Of a DNA stretch of 64,000 nt, positions 23,488-35,908 are shown piece after piece. Every line of letters begins with the position of its first letter. Positions within the stretch are counted from its first letter, which is position 1. This stretch comes from Tubiluchus corallicola (taxonomy: Eukaryota > Priapulida > Priapulimorpha > Priapulimorphida > Tubiluchidae): positions 62,001-126,000 of the forward strand of contig JAQGDQ010000425.1 in NCBI GenBank assembly GCA_030141605.1. Direction: 5' to 3'. The position numbers were made by a program, and so were the translations under genes. Under the pieces are notes generated by a model. It had not been told where the DNA came from, did not search any database, and saw only the letters and a list, made by a program, of their open reading frames with translations.

Positions 23488-26400
23488 ATGGATTCCTTAT
23501 CAAACCAAAGTGAAAATCTCACTTATGTCGATCCCAAGGAATTGGTTGATCTTCCTGATGGCGACCACGGCAACTTGGCAAAAAATCAGCGACAAAAGTT
23601 CAAGTCGTACGTATTCAAGGGCGTCCATTTTGAAAATCCTACTGTTCTTAATCGGCCAGATGGATTCTCGATTCTCGATTATCCAGAGACGAATTACAGC
23701 TTTCCGTGTCGTGACGACGATGTATTTGTGGTTTCTTATCCAAAGTGCGGTGAGTTAGTGATGTATTTTTATTATTTTTGGTACAGTACATAATCCAGTG
23801 ATAGCGGCAGCATCTTGACTAGTGAAGTTAAGAAGCCTTCAAGGCTGGCCAGTGACTGGATGCGTGAACCGCTTTGACTTTAGCACCCGGGAGGTTTCAC
23901 TCTCTGTACAGCTGATTTCAGTTATGTACAGACATTCTGTGCTACTTTGTCCTTATAAAAGAATCTCCAACAACATAATTGTTTAGCTTGTATCGTTTAA
24001 TTTTTATAGTTCTTACATTTAGTTAGACGATTATATTTAAATTGTCTTCAATTAATTTTCCGTAATTTCTCTATGTGCGATATTTAGACCAAATTGTTGT
24101 AGTTTAACAACTTTTTAAGTAAATTATAAAACCTAATTAGGGTAATCACTCTAATCGATTGTGTCTAAATTTAATCAACATTTAAGATTTAAGAAACTTA
24201 CATGGTGATCCTTTATAAGTGTAATTATAAAATTATAACTAATAAAACAACATTTCTGAACAATATGTAACCTCAATCTACATGAAACAATTTAACAGGA
24301 CATGGCCGCTCTAAAACCAGCAAGAATTCCAGTTTAAAACAGCAAATGTGGTTAAGTTCTATGGTTTGTCCTAGAGAGTACTCTTGATAATGAGCTAGGT
24401 TCTGGTCTAGCCTCAACCGTCTAATCTGAATTTGCCATTGAATGCTGAATTCTGGCTTGCAGAATTCCGAGTTGTATTAAGAAGAATCATTTCTTTTTCA
24501 AGGCTAAAGTGTTTTTTTCATTAATTTTTCTGTGCATCTAAAATAGAAATAACTCAGATTTTTTAAAAAAACATTTTCAGGAAACACTTGGACTAGGGAA
24601 GTTGTGACGCTCATAATGCACGATCCTGACGTGCTGAGAGAAGACAAACGCAACATTGAAGTGCGAGCGCCCCAGCTCGGCAACCGGTAATGATCAAACG
24701 TTGAGAACTTATATTATGTATAAAATTAACCGCTATCGTTAATGTGTATTTGTTGCTACGTTTTTTGTGTACATGTTGCTACTTGTTTGTTGTGTTTTTA
24801 ATAAATTAATTAATTGTTGTATTGCATTAAATTTCAATAAATCGTTGTCCACCAAATTTTATATAGAAGCCTATATTTAATAATACTACATAAGCTCTCT
24901 AGATGATGTTAAATTCTTGGAAACAATTGTATACTATCAGTGACGTATAACGATGCCCTAGGTTGGTTTTTCACTCCTGTCAACCCTATTATGGCTGTTT
25001 ACATGTGATACATAGTATTACTACTTTTGTACCTATGTCGTTATTGTTAATTACATACATGTACATAGTGAAAATATCTGTAAACACTGCATAACTACTT
25101 GTGATGATTGTCTTTATGTGTTAATTGTGTGAACTATACTTGTTCATTATGTGGCACTTATGTAAAAGTGGAATCTGTAATTGCTTGTGGTGTGTTGTAA
25201 CTATTGATATTCTAAGTGTAATCTAGGGACAATGATTGCATCTACATCGTCGAAATTTTTGGCAATTTCCAAAAAAACACAAAAAACTTGCTGGCCTATA
25301 CACGCATTACAAAACTGTTCATAAGTAATTATGTGGCATTAGTGCCTTATGTGAAATATGAAAAGATACACACAAAATATGAAATGTGAATAGGCCCTAA
25401 AAATTTGGTGCCCCGGGCTATAGTATAGTTAGCCTATTGGTAAATATGCCCCTGGATACTTTACTGCTTTTGTAGATTAGTTTAAATTTAACTTTTAAAT
25501 GTAAATTTACATTAATTTTTGTGCATATAATAACTAGTCTATAACTAACTAATGTCACACTTTCTATGGTGTATATTTATGCCACTTTGGCTCACTAGTT
25601 TCATGTGTTCAGTCTAATTTATTTTGGCAACTGGAAAATGCACCAATGTGAACAACTGACCAACAAGATCAGCAGCAGTGTAGGTAATCCATTATTATTC
25701 TGCTTGCCTAATAGAGAGATGCTGTGTTGCCTTGAAATTAAACAGAAGAGAAACATAAATTACCATGAAGATGCAACAAGTTGAGCCGTTTCATCAGTTA
25801 CATAAAACAGTAACTATTATTTTTCGTCATTGTAGTTTTGTAATACTGCAATTTGTAATTAGTGTAAGGACCATTGTGATTTCGTTGATAATGAAGTGTT
25901 ACTATGGTATGTTTTAGTTGGAAGGGTTATGAGTACACTCCTTACGAAGAGATGATGTCACCGAGGGTGTTTAAGTCTCATTATCCTCTACACGTTCTTC
26001 CAAAAGAAGCCATTGACAAGAAATGTAAGGTAAGAAGAAATGAAAAAATACGTAATAAGAACAGCAGAATGCTCATGTTCACAATTATGTGTTTTAGTGG
26101 GTTTTACTTAATTGCTCAACTGGATCCTCTATGAACAATCAGCCATAAGTTCTCTGAGTATTAGAAAACTTTGAAAGACATCAACCCATGTATAAGTATA
26201 GAACAATTCTTCCTTACACGGTCACTAAGCGAATATGATTCATGCTAAACTTTAAATGGCGAGTCTCGCTGTACCTGTGTTTTTTAATGTTTGTCATTAG
26301 CATCACAGGTGCCTAGAAACTACACGACATTTTAAAGCCTGTATAGCCATTGAAGTTTCTTAATGCATTATCATGATTACACAAAGAAATCATAGTTATT

Positions 26401-29400
26401 ATTAAACAAAAGGGATTTATAAATTAAATAACTCACCTTTTTCTGGTGAATTGACAGAGTGAGCGAGAATGACATATGGGTTACAGAAAGCGCCTTTGGT
26501 TACCAATGTTTGTTTACGATCTTCCGCACTCATTACATCATGCGTCTCTTGCAATAAAAAATGGCGGTTCTTCAAATACCGCTAAGAACGAAGTGATAAA
26601 AAATCAAAAGAAGCAAGTTTAGCAGTAAGTTTATAATAAAATAAATTGAATATTCGTAATGAGAGCAGGATCTAAGTTGTAAAAGTGATTTTATAGCGTG
26701 GGTTTAGTTTGAGTTTAAACTTTCATCAACACTTGCAGATCGTGTACATCAGTCGCAACTATAAAGACTACGTCGTGTCGTCTTACCATTTCTGGGGTTC
26801 TTTACTCTCCGCGGTCGGCAGTAAAACCAAAGTTCTCGAAACGACCACTGTGAAGGATTGGATGATGGTAAATTTTGACAAAACAGGTATTCTGGTTTTT
26901 ATTTTCGTTTCTATGAGACTTGAAATAGGTCTATGTGACTTATTACACCAAACTCAATACATTGCTTTGCAACAGAAGTATTATACAGTGCATGGAGGAT
27001 GCGAGGTCACTCTATTTCACGTAAGTCCGAACCACTGACGCTATCTAAAAGTCTATTATGAAGCATGGTTACAAATATCCGAAAACATGAAATGCACGTT
27101 TAAAGGGTATGTAACTTTAAGCCAGGGTTTCACTGGGGTCGCGAGAATCGCAAATTTTCCATCAGTGCAATAATCGCCAAAGTGTTTCCATGACTGTTTG
27201 CTGTGAAATTCGCATGATTTTTTAGGGCTTTTTTCTCGAGCGAAAATCGCGAGAATTTGACGCCCCTTCTGCAACACCTATGTGACAAGGTGAATGTTGC
27301 ACGACATTTGCGTAAGTATGTTGCGATCACTTCACGACAATTTCACCGAATTTTCAAAGAAACAAATGCGGGATAACCGAGGTACGCCATAACATCGCAA
27401 AATGGTCGAAAAATAGTTGTCAAGTAGTTGCAACGTTCTCAAAAAGGTGACTGAACTGTAATTCTCATAAAGGTAAATGAATAAGTATTTTTATCGAGGC
27501 TGGCAATTGTTTGGTGCATGTAAGGCTATTGTTGGACTGTTGGATTGTTGGGCATTTTAGGATAGTTGCAAAAGTCACAAACCCGCATGAAAGTCTGGCT
27601 TTAAAGTTTGTTCTTTTTTAATTGGAAATAAGAAACTGCACAAATAAATGCATTAAATTTTTCTATTTTCAATATCTACATTTTTCAGCTTGTTTTAAGA
27701 TTATTGTCATTTATGTAAAAATGTAAAATGTTTAAAAGGTTTTGTTAATAACAGTTCAGATTGTTCTGAATTAGAGTTAATGTTTTTTTACTGTTGACCC
27801 TTTCACTACGGAAGGCGGCACACAACCATATATGTTTTTCATGCAAGGAACGGAAGGTGGGTAGACTGTCGCCCAAGTTCAGCACTAAGCGCAGTCACCC
27901 AGGTCTGTTCATTGCTACGGCCATGCAAAACATTGCAGAAAAGTTTAACAGCCATGGGAATGGGGTTGCTTCGCAACAAGTAACGTTAACCAGCCAATCA
28001 GCATCTGAAGCCAGGTGCATTCTACAATACTGTACTGTGCGGTATGTTCCCACACAAAATCACTTGTAGATCATTGATGATACGTATGTTTAGTGGATTG
28101 TTCTGCCTTCTTATTAAATGATTGCATATTATGGATTAGTATTGCGTGTTTTATGAAAGCTGGTTTCTAAATATAAGTACGTGCTTATTTATGATGGTGT
28201 ACACGTGTGTGTGCGGTCGCATGCGTGGGTGCATGCATGTGCGTGCATGTGAGTGCATGCATGTGTGCTCATGTACATGTTATAGTTGTTAAAGTAAGAA
28301 TATTGGAAATGTGTTTTATGTATTTAAACACATTCCTACCTTTTGTTTCAGCTGCAAACAGTTGTGTGTATTAGTTGTTCACTTTGATAAGCAATTGAAA
28401 TTTAATTTTCATTTTGCCTACTATTACACAATTATTTGTAATATATCTGTGTACGTAATTAAAACACCTGTGCAAAATTTAAAAAAACAAACAAGTCATT
28501 GAAGACATTCTTGTATTTTTTCTCACAACACTTTACAATGGTATCACACAAAACTCCTTAAAAAACACTATATACCGGGTGTTCCGAAACTAACTGCACA
28601 CTAACAATTGTTATAAGCGTATTCACACTATGCATCATAAAAAGTCCAATATAAATGACGTGCAATCAAATAAATATAAATATATATGAAGTGCAATCAC
28701 TATTGGTACCATTATTCTGAAAAATAATAAATAACTTTTGTAAATGGTGTTTTTTGTAATAAACAAGTGAACATCACTCACTGCTATTGATATGTAGTCT
28801 CAGAGCAGATTGACATATCTACTTAGTGAAAATGAAATTTTTCTAACTTTATCATGCATTAAAATGATTTAAAAAAGTCTGTTAAAAGTTACATTGTATT
28901 TAATAATTGTCCTGGTTTATCATTGCCAAGTTATATTAGACTAGGGGTGTGCAAATTGCGGCCCGCGAAGAGATTTGTCAACCTAATGAAAGTGTGGCCC
29001 GGGCAATTAATTGAGTGTATCCAGCTTAAGTCCGTGCCACAATCCCAAAGATAGTGCTGGTAGTTTTTCTACTAGATCGGATGCCATTAACCCTTACAAG
29101 ACGGTTGTAGCTAAATAACACTGCACTACACAGACTGTGTGATACACATTACCAATATACATTTTAATGAATTTACCACTATCTGTCGTGAAAGGAGAAA
29201 TATATGGTTTGTAATATAAATTTTAATAACTTCTAAAATAATTTTTTGAGTGTAGTAGTAATGGTGTACGCAGGTCGGATGCAAAAAAATCGTTATTAGG
29301 CCTTTCTGTACTTGGCTCCTTGATCAAACTGCCTGTGGCCCGCAGGAATTGCGGGAAAGTTTAATGTGGCCTGACTAGTCAGATAATTTGCACACCCCTG

Positions 29401-32039
29401 TATTAGACTGACTATAACATTGTTAAATTTTTTTTATTTTAGCTATCTACTGGAGTTATTTCAGTCACACGGCTGCATTTTGGAAGCACAGGAATTGTGG
29501 ACATATTCTTTTTATTTTCTACGAGGATATGATTAAGGTAATCTGTCATGTACAGGGTGTTCGAAAAACAATGCTCTGGAAATACGCTGAAATATTGTTG
29601 ATCAAATCAAAAAGAAATGTGGTTGAATGTTAAATGGGAAGAAAATAGAATTTTAAAATATGTCTTAAAAAATTTCCATTCAAAGTTATATTATTTATAT
29701 TATATTTTTACTATTTGAAAGTCTTATGTAATTGGAGAAGAAAATTTTTAATAACTTCTAATGTCCGTGACACCTGGTAAAACTATCCCAGGGTGCACCA
29801 GTGATTCACCAAAAACACATTATTGATTTTATTTACAAGATAAACTAATTTATACTTTTGCTTAGTTAACGAATTGTGTACTACGAATGCTGTGATTATT
29901 TTTTCAAACCTTACACAAGTTTTTCTTGTATCAAACGACTTGTATTAAAATTGCCTTAACGGTTATTGTGGCAGTTTAAATTTAAAAGATTTATACAGTG
30001 TTACTGTAAATGCACTCACTGTGTGCATTAAGACAGTATATAAGTGATACAAAATTTCGAGACGAATTTTTTAAGCTTTATTTATGAAAAATGTTTTCTT
30101 GTGCTTTCTTTAAATCATATAGTAAAGAGATTTCTACTTTTCAGAATAACGGTGCCAATAGTGACTGCACTTTCTTGGTTGATGCACTTTTTATGACGCA
30201 TAGTGTTAATATGCTTATAACATTTGTTAGTGCACTATTTGTTTCGGAACACCCTGTATGTAGTGCTTTCACAGAAGTTTTGTGTGATACCATTGTAAAG
30301 ACTTGTGAGAAAAAATACTTGATTGTCTTCGATGACTTGTTTGTTTTCTAAATTTTGCACAGGTGTTTGAATTTTCTAAATCGCTACTTCTCAGGACTGT
30401 TCTTATTGGTTCCTGAACGGCGACTGTATGATTGTGGTTCTCATTTTCTTTTGCTATTTTTATAGTCTTAGACCGGACAGTCCTAGATGCAGAAAAACTG
30501 CTTATAAATCCTATTTTCTTCCCTGGGCTTCTCATCTTTGAAATTCTCTGATTCGCTGAGTCTGTCCATGTATCTTTTTCTTCTCATTTTTATCCTGCTC
30601 TCTTACTCTGAATGATGATTGGCTATGCTTGGGGAAATTTGGAGGATCTAAATGGAGCTGCCGGGAGTCAAACGTTTAATAATTCATTTTTTGTTCTTCA
30701 ATTTTTACGTAATTTCATTTTTTACTGACAGGACCCGTTTGCAGTCATAAGAAAAATAGCCAACTTTCTAGAAAGGCCGTTAACAGACGAACAACTTAGC
30801 AAGATTGTGGTGGAAACCAGTTTTGACAAGATGAAAGCAAATCCGTTGGCTCACATGGACTCAGTTCTGTCCAGTACCGGATTCAAGTCGGTCGACGATG
30901 TGCCGTTTATGCGTAAAGGTATTTAGGTTCCTGGAATGATTTCGCCAGTTTTGTTTTTAGACAAAATCAAAGTTACTGATTGGATTACAGTCGCTGTCTT
31001 AAAAAAATAACATCAACTATAGGATACCCTTAAAGGCACGACACACTGTCAACTTCAATTGCTCAACTAAAACTGACTGCAATTTTGATGTATACTAAAA
31101 TTAAAGCCAAAATAAAAAGCTGACAAAATTTGCTTAGATTAATTGGAAATGGTTGATGTTTCAACTTCATTTGAATTTGCATCATTAGCAGTTTAACTGA
31201 TTTTTACTGCTGCATTAGTATAAAATGATACATCTTTCAATTAATAGCAAGCAAGTTTCGCTGCCACAATATTATTAGTAATTTCCATTGCTAAAAAATA
31301 ACTACAAGTAAGCATTACATGTGACTTGAACCAACAATCTTTTGCTCGCTGTTGGGCATTCTTTACCTGGCTAAACTAGAATGCTAATCGAATGGCAAAA
31401 CAGTGTTTTCAGACTTGGGGCTTATAACTGCAGTTTTCCAGCCTATAATTTTATTTAAGTGTGAATATTCTACAACTATTTGTATTGTGCAAAGTGTTAA
31501 AAAGATTAGCAGAGCACTTTACAATGAATTATTCTAAGAAGTTTGTCTCAGCGATACGTAGAGTCATACTCGAATGCCTGTCTCGAACTAAAGAGAGAAT
31601 ACGTTTTTAACACTTTGCGAAATTCAACAGCTAAAATACTCAAATCAAATACAGCAGTATCATAAAAAGATAAACAAAATAATGAAGTAGTTTCAACAGT
31701 GTACATCTGTTAGTGATGGTTTTGAGAAAATAGAGGAAGGGAATTTATGGAGGTTAAGAAATCTTTTTTCCATCTCCTTATGTCAGGTTTTTCATTCAAG
31801 CCATGTTTTTAATATGACAACTACATTTTCCGGTGCCTTTTAATATCGACTTTAAAATTACTTTTGTGTTTTATGTTTTTAATGAAATGTGTTTTCACAT
31901 AAGCAGCGCCTGAAATTTTTTTATAGGAAAAGTCGGAGGCTGGAAGGAGCATTTTGATGATCAGATGAACAAAATGGTGGATGATTTGTGCAAAAAATAT
32001 TTTGAACCAATCGGGTTGAAGCACACTTACGAACTGTAA
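23488..32039 (+). CDS. Cytosolic sulfotransferase, tandem copy 1 (complete, seven coding exons)
   Basis: It transfers sulfate from PAPS to a small hydroxyl or amine acceptor. Exons 23488-23749, 24581-24686, 25918-26029, 26739-26886, 29443-29537, 30732-30918 and 31927-32039 (TAA) join in phase to 340 aa. The 5'-phosphosulfate loop is SYPKCGNTW (residues 83-91). The catalytic-base His is in RVFKSHYP (residue 144). The 3'-phosphate binding Arg and Ser are in YISRNYKDYVVSSYHF (161-178). The second PAPS motif is RKGKVGGWKEHF (302-313). At 340 aa it is longer than typical animal SULT1 enzymes (about 295), mostly because of a longer N-terminus before the PAPS loop. An acceptor site at 23459/23460 implies an upstream 5' UTR exon. 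Substrate and subfamily cannot be read from sequence. The downstream copy has the same exon pattern, so the pair arose by tandem duplication. Confidence 0.94.
26335..26722 (+). repeat. Dispersed repeat family B, copy 2 (ends next to sulfotransferase exon 4)
   Basis: Same-strand copy of 16735-17195, slightly shorter. Its right end (GGGTTTAGTTTGAGTTTAAA) lies about 17 bp before the exon 4 start at 26739, so the branch point and perhaps part of the pyrimidine tract fall in or beside the repeat. Confidence 0.75.
27121..27599. mobile_element. TTTAA-flanked MITE in sulfotransferase copy 1, intron 4
   Basis: The left end GCCAGGGTTTCACTGGGG and the reverse complement of the right end (GCCAGACTTTCATGCGGG) form inverted repeats. 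TTTAA flanks both sides (27116-27120 and 27600-27604). It is 479 bp, with a CpG-containing, GAAAATCGCGAG-rich interior and no transposase. Confidence 0.72.
28571..28760 (+). mobile_element. Mariner-like terminal arm, left orientation
   Basis: Begins TACCGGGTGTTCCGAAACTA. About 145 bp match the reverse complement of 30110-30262, including GTTATAAGC, ACACTATGC-TCATAAAAAGT and CACTATTGG-ACC-TTATTCTGAAAA. Confidence 0.7.
28942..29400. mobile_element. hAT-type MITE with perfect 8-bp target duplication
   Basis: The ends TAGGGGTGTGCAAATT and AATTTGCACACCCCTG (rev. comp. CAGGGGTGTGCAAATT) are inverted repeats. TATTAGAC flanks both sides (28934-28941, 29401-29408). It is 459 bp. Subterminal GCGGCCCGCGAAG and GGCCCGCAGGAATTGCGGG give the GC-rich subterminal motif typical of non-autonomous hAT elements. 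It lies 42 bp upstream of sulfotransferase exon 5. Confidence 0.92.
30110..30262 (-). mobile_element. Mariner-like terminal arm, right orientation
   Basis: Ends GTTTCGGAACACCCTGTA. It is the reverse complement of the arm at 28571-28760 across about 145 bp. A third, lone end (TACAGGGTGTTCGAAAAAC) starts at 29553. Confidence 0.7.
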
Positions 32040-32127
32040 TTAACATAGTTCACACACGATTGAATGAATGGATCTTAATTTTACAATCACAGACGCATTC
32101 TCTCTTCTGTTACTTTACAGTCTAAAT

Positions 32128-32839
32128 CAGTGGTTCCCAACCTTTTTTGACCCGTTCCCCCCTTTTGAAAGCTGCTAATTCTCGTTCCCCCTAGCTCACA
32201 AACAAAATGAAAAATGCATTTTTTTAATTCAATTTTTTTTAATTTCAACATTTTTTTATTCATGAATAATAATACAATCTGTGGTCACCACATTCAATGT
32301 GACTCTTGCTCTTGTTGAGAGGACACGATGGTCACCACATTCAATGTGACTCTTGCTCTTGTTGAGAGGACACGATGGTCACCACATTCAATGTGACTCT
32401 TGCTCTTGTTGGGAGGACACGATGGTCACCACATTCAATGTGACTCTTGCTCTTGTTGAGAGGACACGATGGTCACCACATTCAATGTGACTCTTGCTCT
32501 TGTTGAGAGGACACGATGGTCACCACATTCAATGTGACTCTTGCTCTTGTTGAGAGGACACGATGGTCACCACATTCAATGTGACTCTTGCTCTTGTTGA
32601 GAGGACACGATGGTCACCACATTCAATGTGACTCTTGCTCTTGTTGAGAGGACACGATTTTCTTGATGTCGGGGGTTGTGACTGAGAGTGCCCCTCTCAA
32701 ATCATGGCTCATATCTAATCAGTTGCGTGCTTCTGTTTTCACTACTGCCACGCTGTATTTTTATTTTTCCACCCATTCGTTCCCCCCCTGGATTCATTTC
32801 CCCCAAGAGAGGAATTCCCCCCTGATCTGAGTACCCCTG
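32128..32839. mobile_element. hAT-like element carrying a 47-bp minisatellite
   Basis: The left end CAGTGGTTCCCAACCTTTTT is a classic hAT terminus and the right end is TACCCCTG. Flanking 8-mers GTCTAAAT and GTCTAAAC differ at one base. The interior (32281-32657) is eight tandem copies of a 47-bp unit. 712 bp in all. Confidence 0.82.
32281..32657. repeat. 47-bp minisatellite, eight copies
   Basis: Unit GGTCACCACATTCAATGTGA followed by CTCTTGCTCTTGTTGAGAGG and ACACGAT. Copies are almost identical (one has GGGAGG for GAGAGG), indicating recent expansion. Confidence 0.95.
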
Positions 32840-33538
32840 GTCTAAACCTTTTTTTAAATGCCCTGGTAAACGATGGTGATTCATTTTGTTCGAAATATTT
32901 TTGCAGAAAATGGTGCCCGTAGCCTAATGAATGTATTTGCTATAACCAAACATTATTGTTACTGAGTAACTGGTTGATGTTTCTACTATTTTAAGAAAAT
33001 CTTTACTCATAAAGTACCCAGAATGCTTATGTGTTATGGGGGGTGGAATAGATAAAATCAGTTTATACTGTTTTCAATGCACCCGTTTATCAGAGCTGTG
33101 TTATTTTTTCTGCACCTGTTTCTTATTGATTTTTTACTCAGCAAGTATTCCGCAGGTGGATAATAATGCACCTGTGAACACAAAACGCATTTGTTATAAT
33201 AACACGTAATGCATAGTCCTTCCGGATGCTAGGTAAACGCCACTTTAGGCTGAGAGAGAATAAATTTAACTGGAAATGTGAAGTTACCCAGACTAGAAAT
33301 TAAGCTCAACATTTCTGATATCCACTCTAAATGTTACTTTATTGTCACACTTTAATAAAGAAATTATCGCTTTTATGTTACATAAACAAGAAACTAGCTG
33401 TCGAGTTTTTGTCAGGGTCAAAACTGGATTTATAAGTATGTGTATGTGTTGCAGCTTCTGTAATACTTTTTTTGAATTAGTGGATTTTTTAGTGGAAATA
33501 CAGAAGTGTTTAGAAAGGATAATTCACGGGAGTTACTT

Positions 33539-34987
33539 CAGGGCTGTCTTAACAGCACCAACAGCTGGGCGGGTAGTGCACTGGGGCCTCTACCTACACA
33601 ACCACTCACAGGAATAAAAATGTAAATGTTCAATGAAATTAAACATTTACTTATTGTATTGGTACTTCCAACAAAATCGGTGTATGAACATTAGAAAACG
33701 TGCTACCAAAGATTATTCAACACAAGTGTTTGAACAATACAACGTGAAGCTTGAAAATAAAAATCTCAATATATAAATGATACTCCATTGATGAAAGATA
33801 CTGGCAGAGATGGTACAGTATGAAATCAGTATCAGTTATTTATTATTAACCAACTATTCTATAGAAATATTTTCAAAATAGCTTAGCAGAAAAAAATTAC
33901 TTTATAAATTGGATTGAAGTCAATGGTCTTCAGGATGTCATTTTTCATTGTTTTTTGTGAGTTTCAGTCTTGAAAATGAATGTCATTCTTCATTGATTTT
34001 TTGTGAGTTTCAGTCTTGAAAATGAATGTCATTTTTCATTGATTTTTGTGAGTTTCGGTCTTGAAAATGAATGTAATTTTTCATTGATTTTTTGTGAGTT
34101 TCGGTCTTGAAAATAAATGTCATTTTTTTATTGATTTTTTGTTGTGAGTTTTAGTCTTGAAAATGAATGTCATTCTTCATTGATTTTTTGTGAGTTTCAG
34201 TCTTGAAAATGAATGTCATTCTTCATTGATTTTTTGTAACTTTCGGTCTTGAAAATGAATGTCATTTTTCATTGATTTTTTGTAAGTTTCAGTCTTGAAA
34301 ATGAATGTCATTTTTCATTGATTTTTTGTGAGTTTCGGTCTTGAAAATGAATGTCATTTTTCATTGATTTTTTGTAAGTTTCAGTCTTGAAAATGAATGT
34401 CATTTTTCATTGATTTTTTGTGAGTTTCGGTCTTGAAAATGAATGTCATTTTTCATTGATTTTTTGTAAGTTTCAGTCTTGAAAATGAATGTCATTTTTC
34501 ATTGATTTTTTGTGAGTTTCGGTCTTGAAAATGAATGTCATTTTTCATTGATTTTTTGTAAGTTTCAGTCTTGAAAATGAATGTCATTTTTCATTGATTT
34601 TTTGTGAGTTTCGGTCTTGAAAATGAATGTCATTTTTCATTGATTTTTTGTGAGTTTCGGTCTTGAAAATGAATATCATTTGTCATTGATTTTTTGTGAG
34701 TTTCCATCTTGAAAATGAATGTCATTCTTCATTGATTTTTTGTGAGTTTTAGTCTTGAAAATGAATTTCATTTTTACAATTTTCAGTAGGAACCATGCAG
34801 TGCTTGTAATGCTCACAATGATTTAAAAGCCAATGTAACACAGTAACAAACATTTATAGTTTTGTATAGTAAAGCATTTATTTATTGACAGCAAGTTACA
34901 ACAAACACAGATTAGCACGGGGCCCCTGTGCTCTATCGGCCCCCGGGCAACTGCCCAGTTTGCCTATGCAGTAAGACGACCCTAGCT
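33539..34987. mobile_element. Probable TIR element carrying a 46-bp minisatellite
   Basis: The left end CAGGGCTGTCTTAACAGCAC pairs with the reverse complement of the right end (CTAGGGTCGTCTTACTGCAT). Both continue to a CTGGGC...GGGGCC block. No convincing target duplication remains, so the limits are approximate. Confidence 0.6.
33921..34775. repeat. 46-bp minisatellite, about 18 copies with dimeric pattern
   Basis: Unit: GAATGTCATTTTTCATTGAT then TTTTTGTGAGTTTCGGTCTT and GAAAAT. In the middle, copies with GTGAGTTTCGG alternate with copies with GTAAGTTTCAG, giving a 92-bp higher-order period. Edges are more diverged. Confidence 0.93.
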
Positions 34988-35908
34988 GTTCTAACTAATG
35001 CATGTGTTTTAGTCTGTGTAATACAATTTCCTTTGAAACCTAAAGTTTTATTGGTGGGAATGGAAAAATATTTAGAAACGATAAGTTTCTTATTTACAAT
35101 TAACTTATATATAACAAACTTATATACAAATGTTCTTCAAAGCTAGTTAAGATCGTTATTATTTAACTAAGTAGTTCTTGCTTACACTTAGCTGCCAACG
35201 AAAAACATCAAAAGTGATTTGTTATACTAAATGCTAAACTTACTAAACAAAACATGAGAAATTCGTTAGATCCACCCTCTCGGGTCTTAGTATACTGATC
35301 CGCCCCATGAGTTCGTGATGTGCTGGACTGGTATCGTGACACTGTGGTCAGTTTGTGTTATACCTATCAGTAGGTTATGCAAACGTGTGTTGGTTCATAC
35401 ATTGACCTTTGGTGCTTATCTTGTCAAGAGTAAGTACATGGTCTATTTGGACATGGTCCACTGCACCATTCAAGGTCTGTACTGTCCATATTGTTGACTG
35501 CCTGTTTACCATAAGGTAAGACTCCTTACTTTTACAGTTTAATTTTTTATAATTTCTGTTTTAGTATATTCTGCTTAATATGCCTATGGTACTGCTAATA
35601 TTTTTAGATATTTATTTATTACTATTTTTAGATAAGTCATTAATAGAAACTGACATTTATGTACAAAATTCTTTTAATTAAAAATACTGAATGGAGTTTT
35701 GCCATTCGTATGCATCCTAAGGAAGTATAAAAGAAACAATTAAATAAAAGCATTTTTAGATACGTACTGAATGTATGTAAAACAATAATTCTTAAGTGAG
35801 AAACAAGTGATAATTGTGTCTGAATCTTTGTAAGGTAACAATGAAAATAGCTGAGTGGTCACGATATTGATTTTTTAAAGATTTTTTGCCAGGGAAAGGT
35901 GGGTAACC

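Larger units (their letters stand above)
32040..35908. other. Spacer between the two sulfotransferase genes
   Basis: About 3.9 kb without a recognisable gene. It holds two hAT-like elements, each with an internal minisatellite (32128-32839 and about 33539-34987). The unassigned rest includes GT/AT-rich sequence at 33000-33500. An AG acceptor at about 35891/35892, 17 bp before the second sulfotransferase ATG, mirrors the arrangement in copy 1 and implies a 5' UTR exon upstream, which I could not place. Confidence 0.55.
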
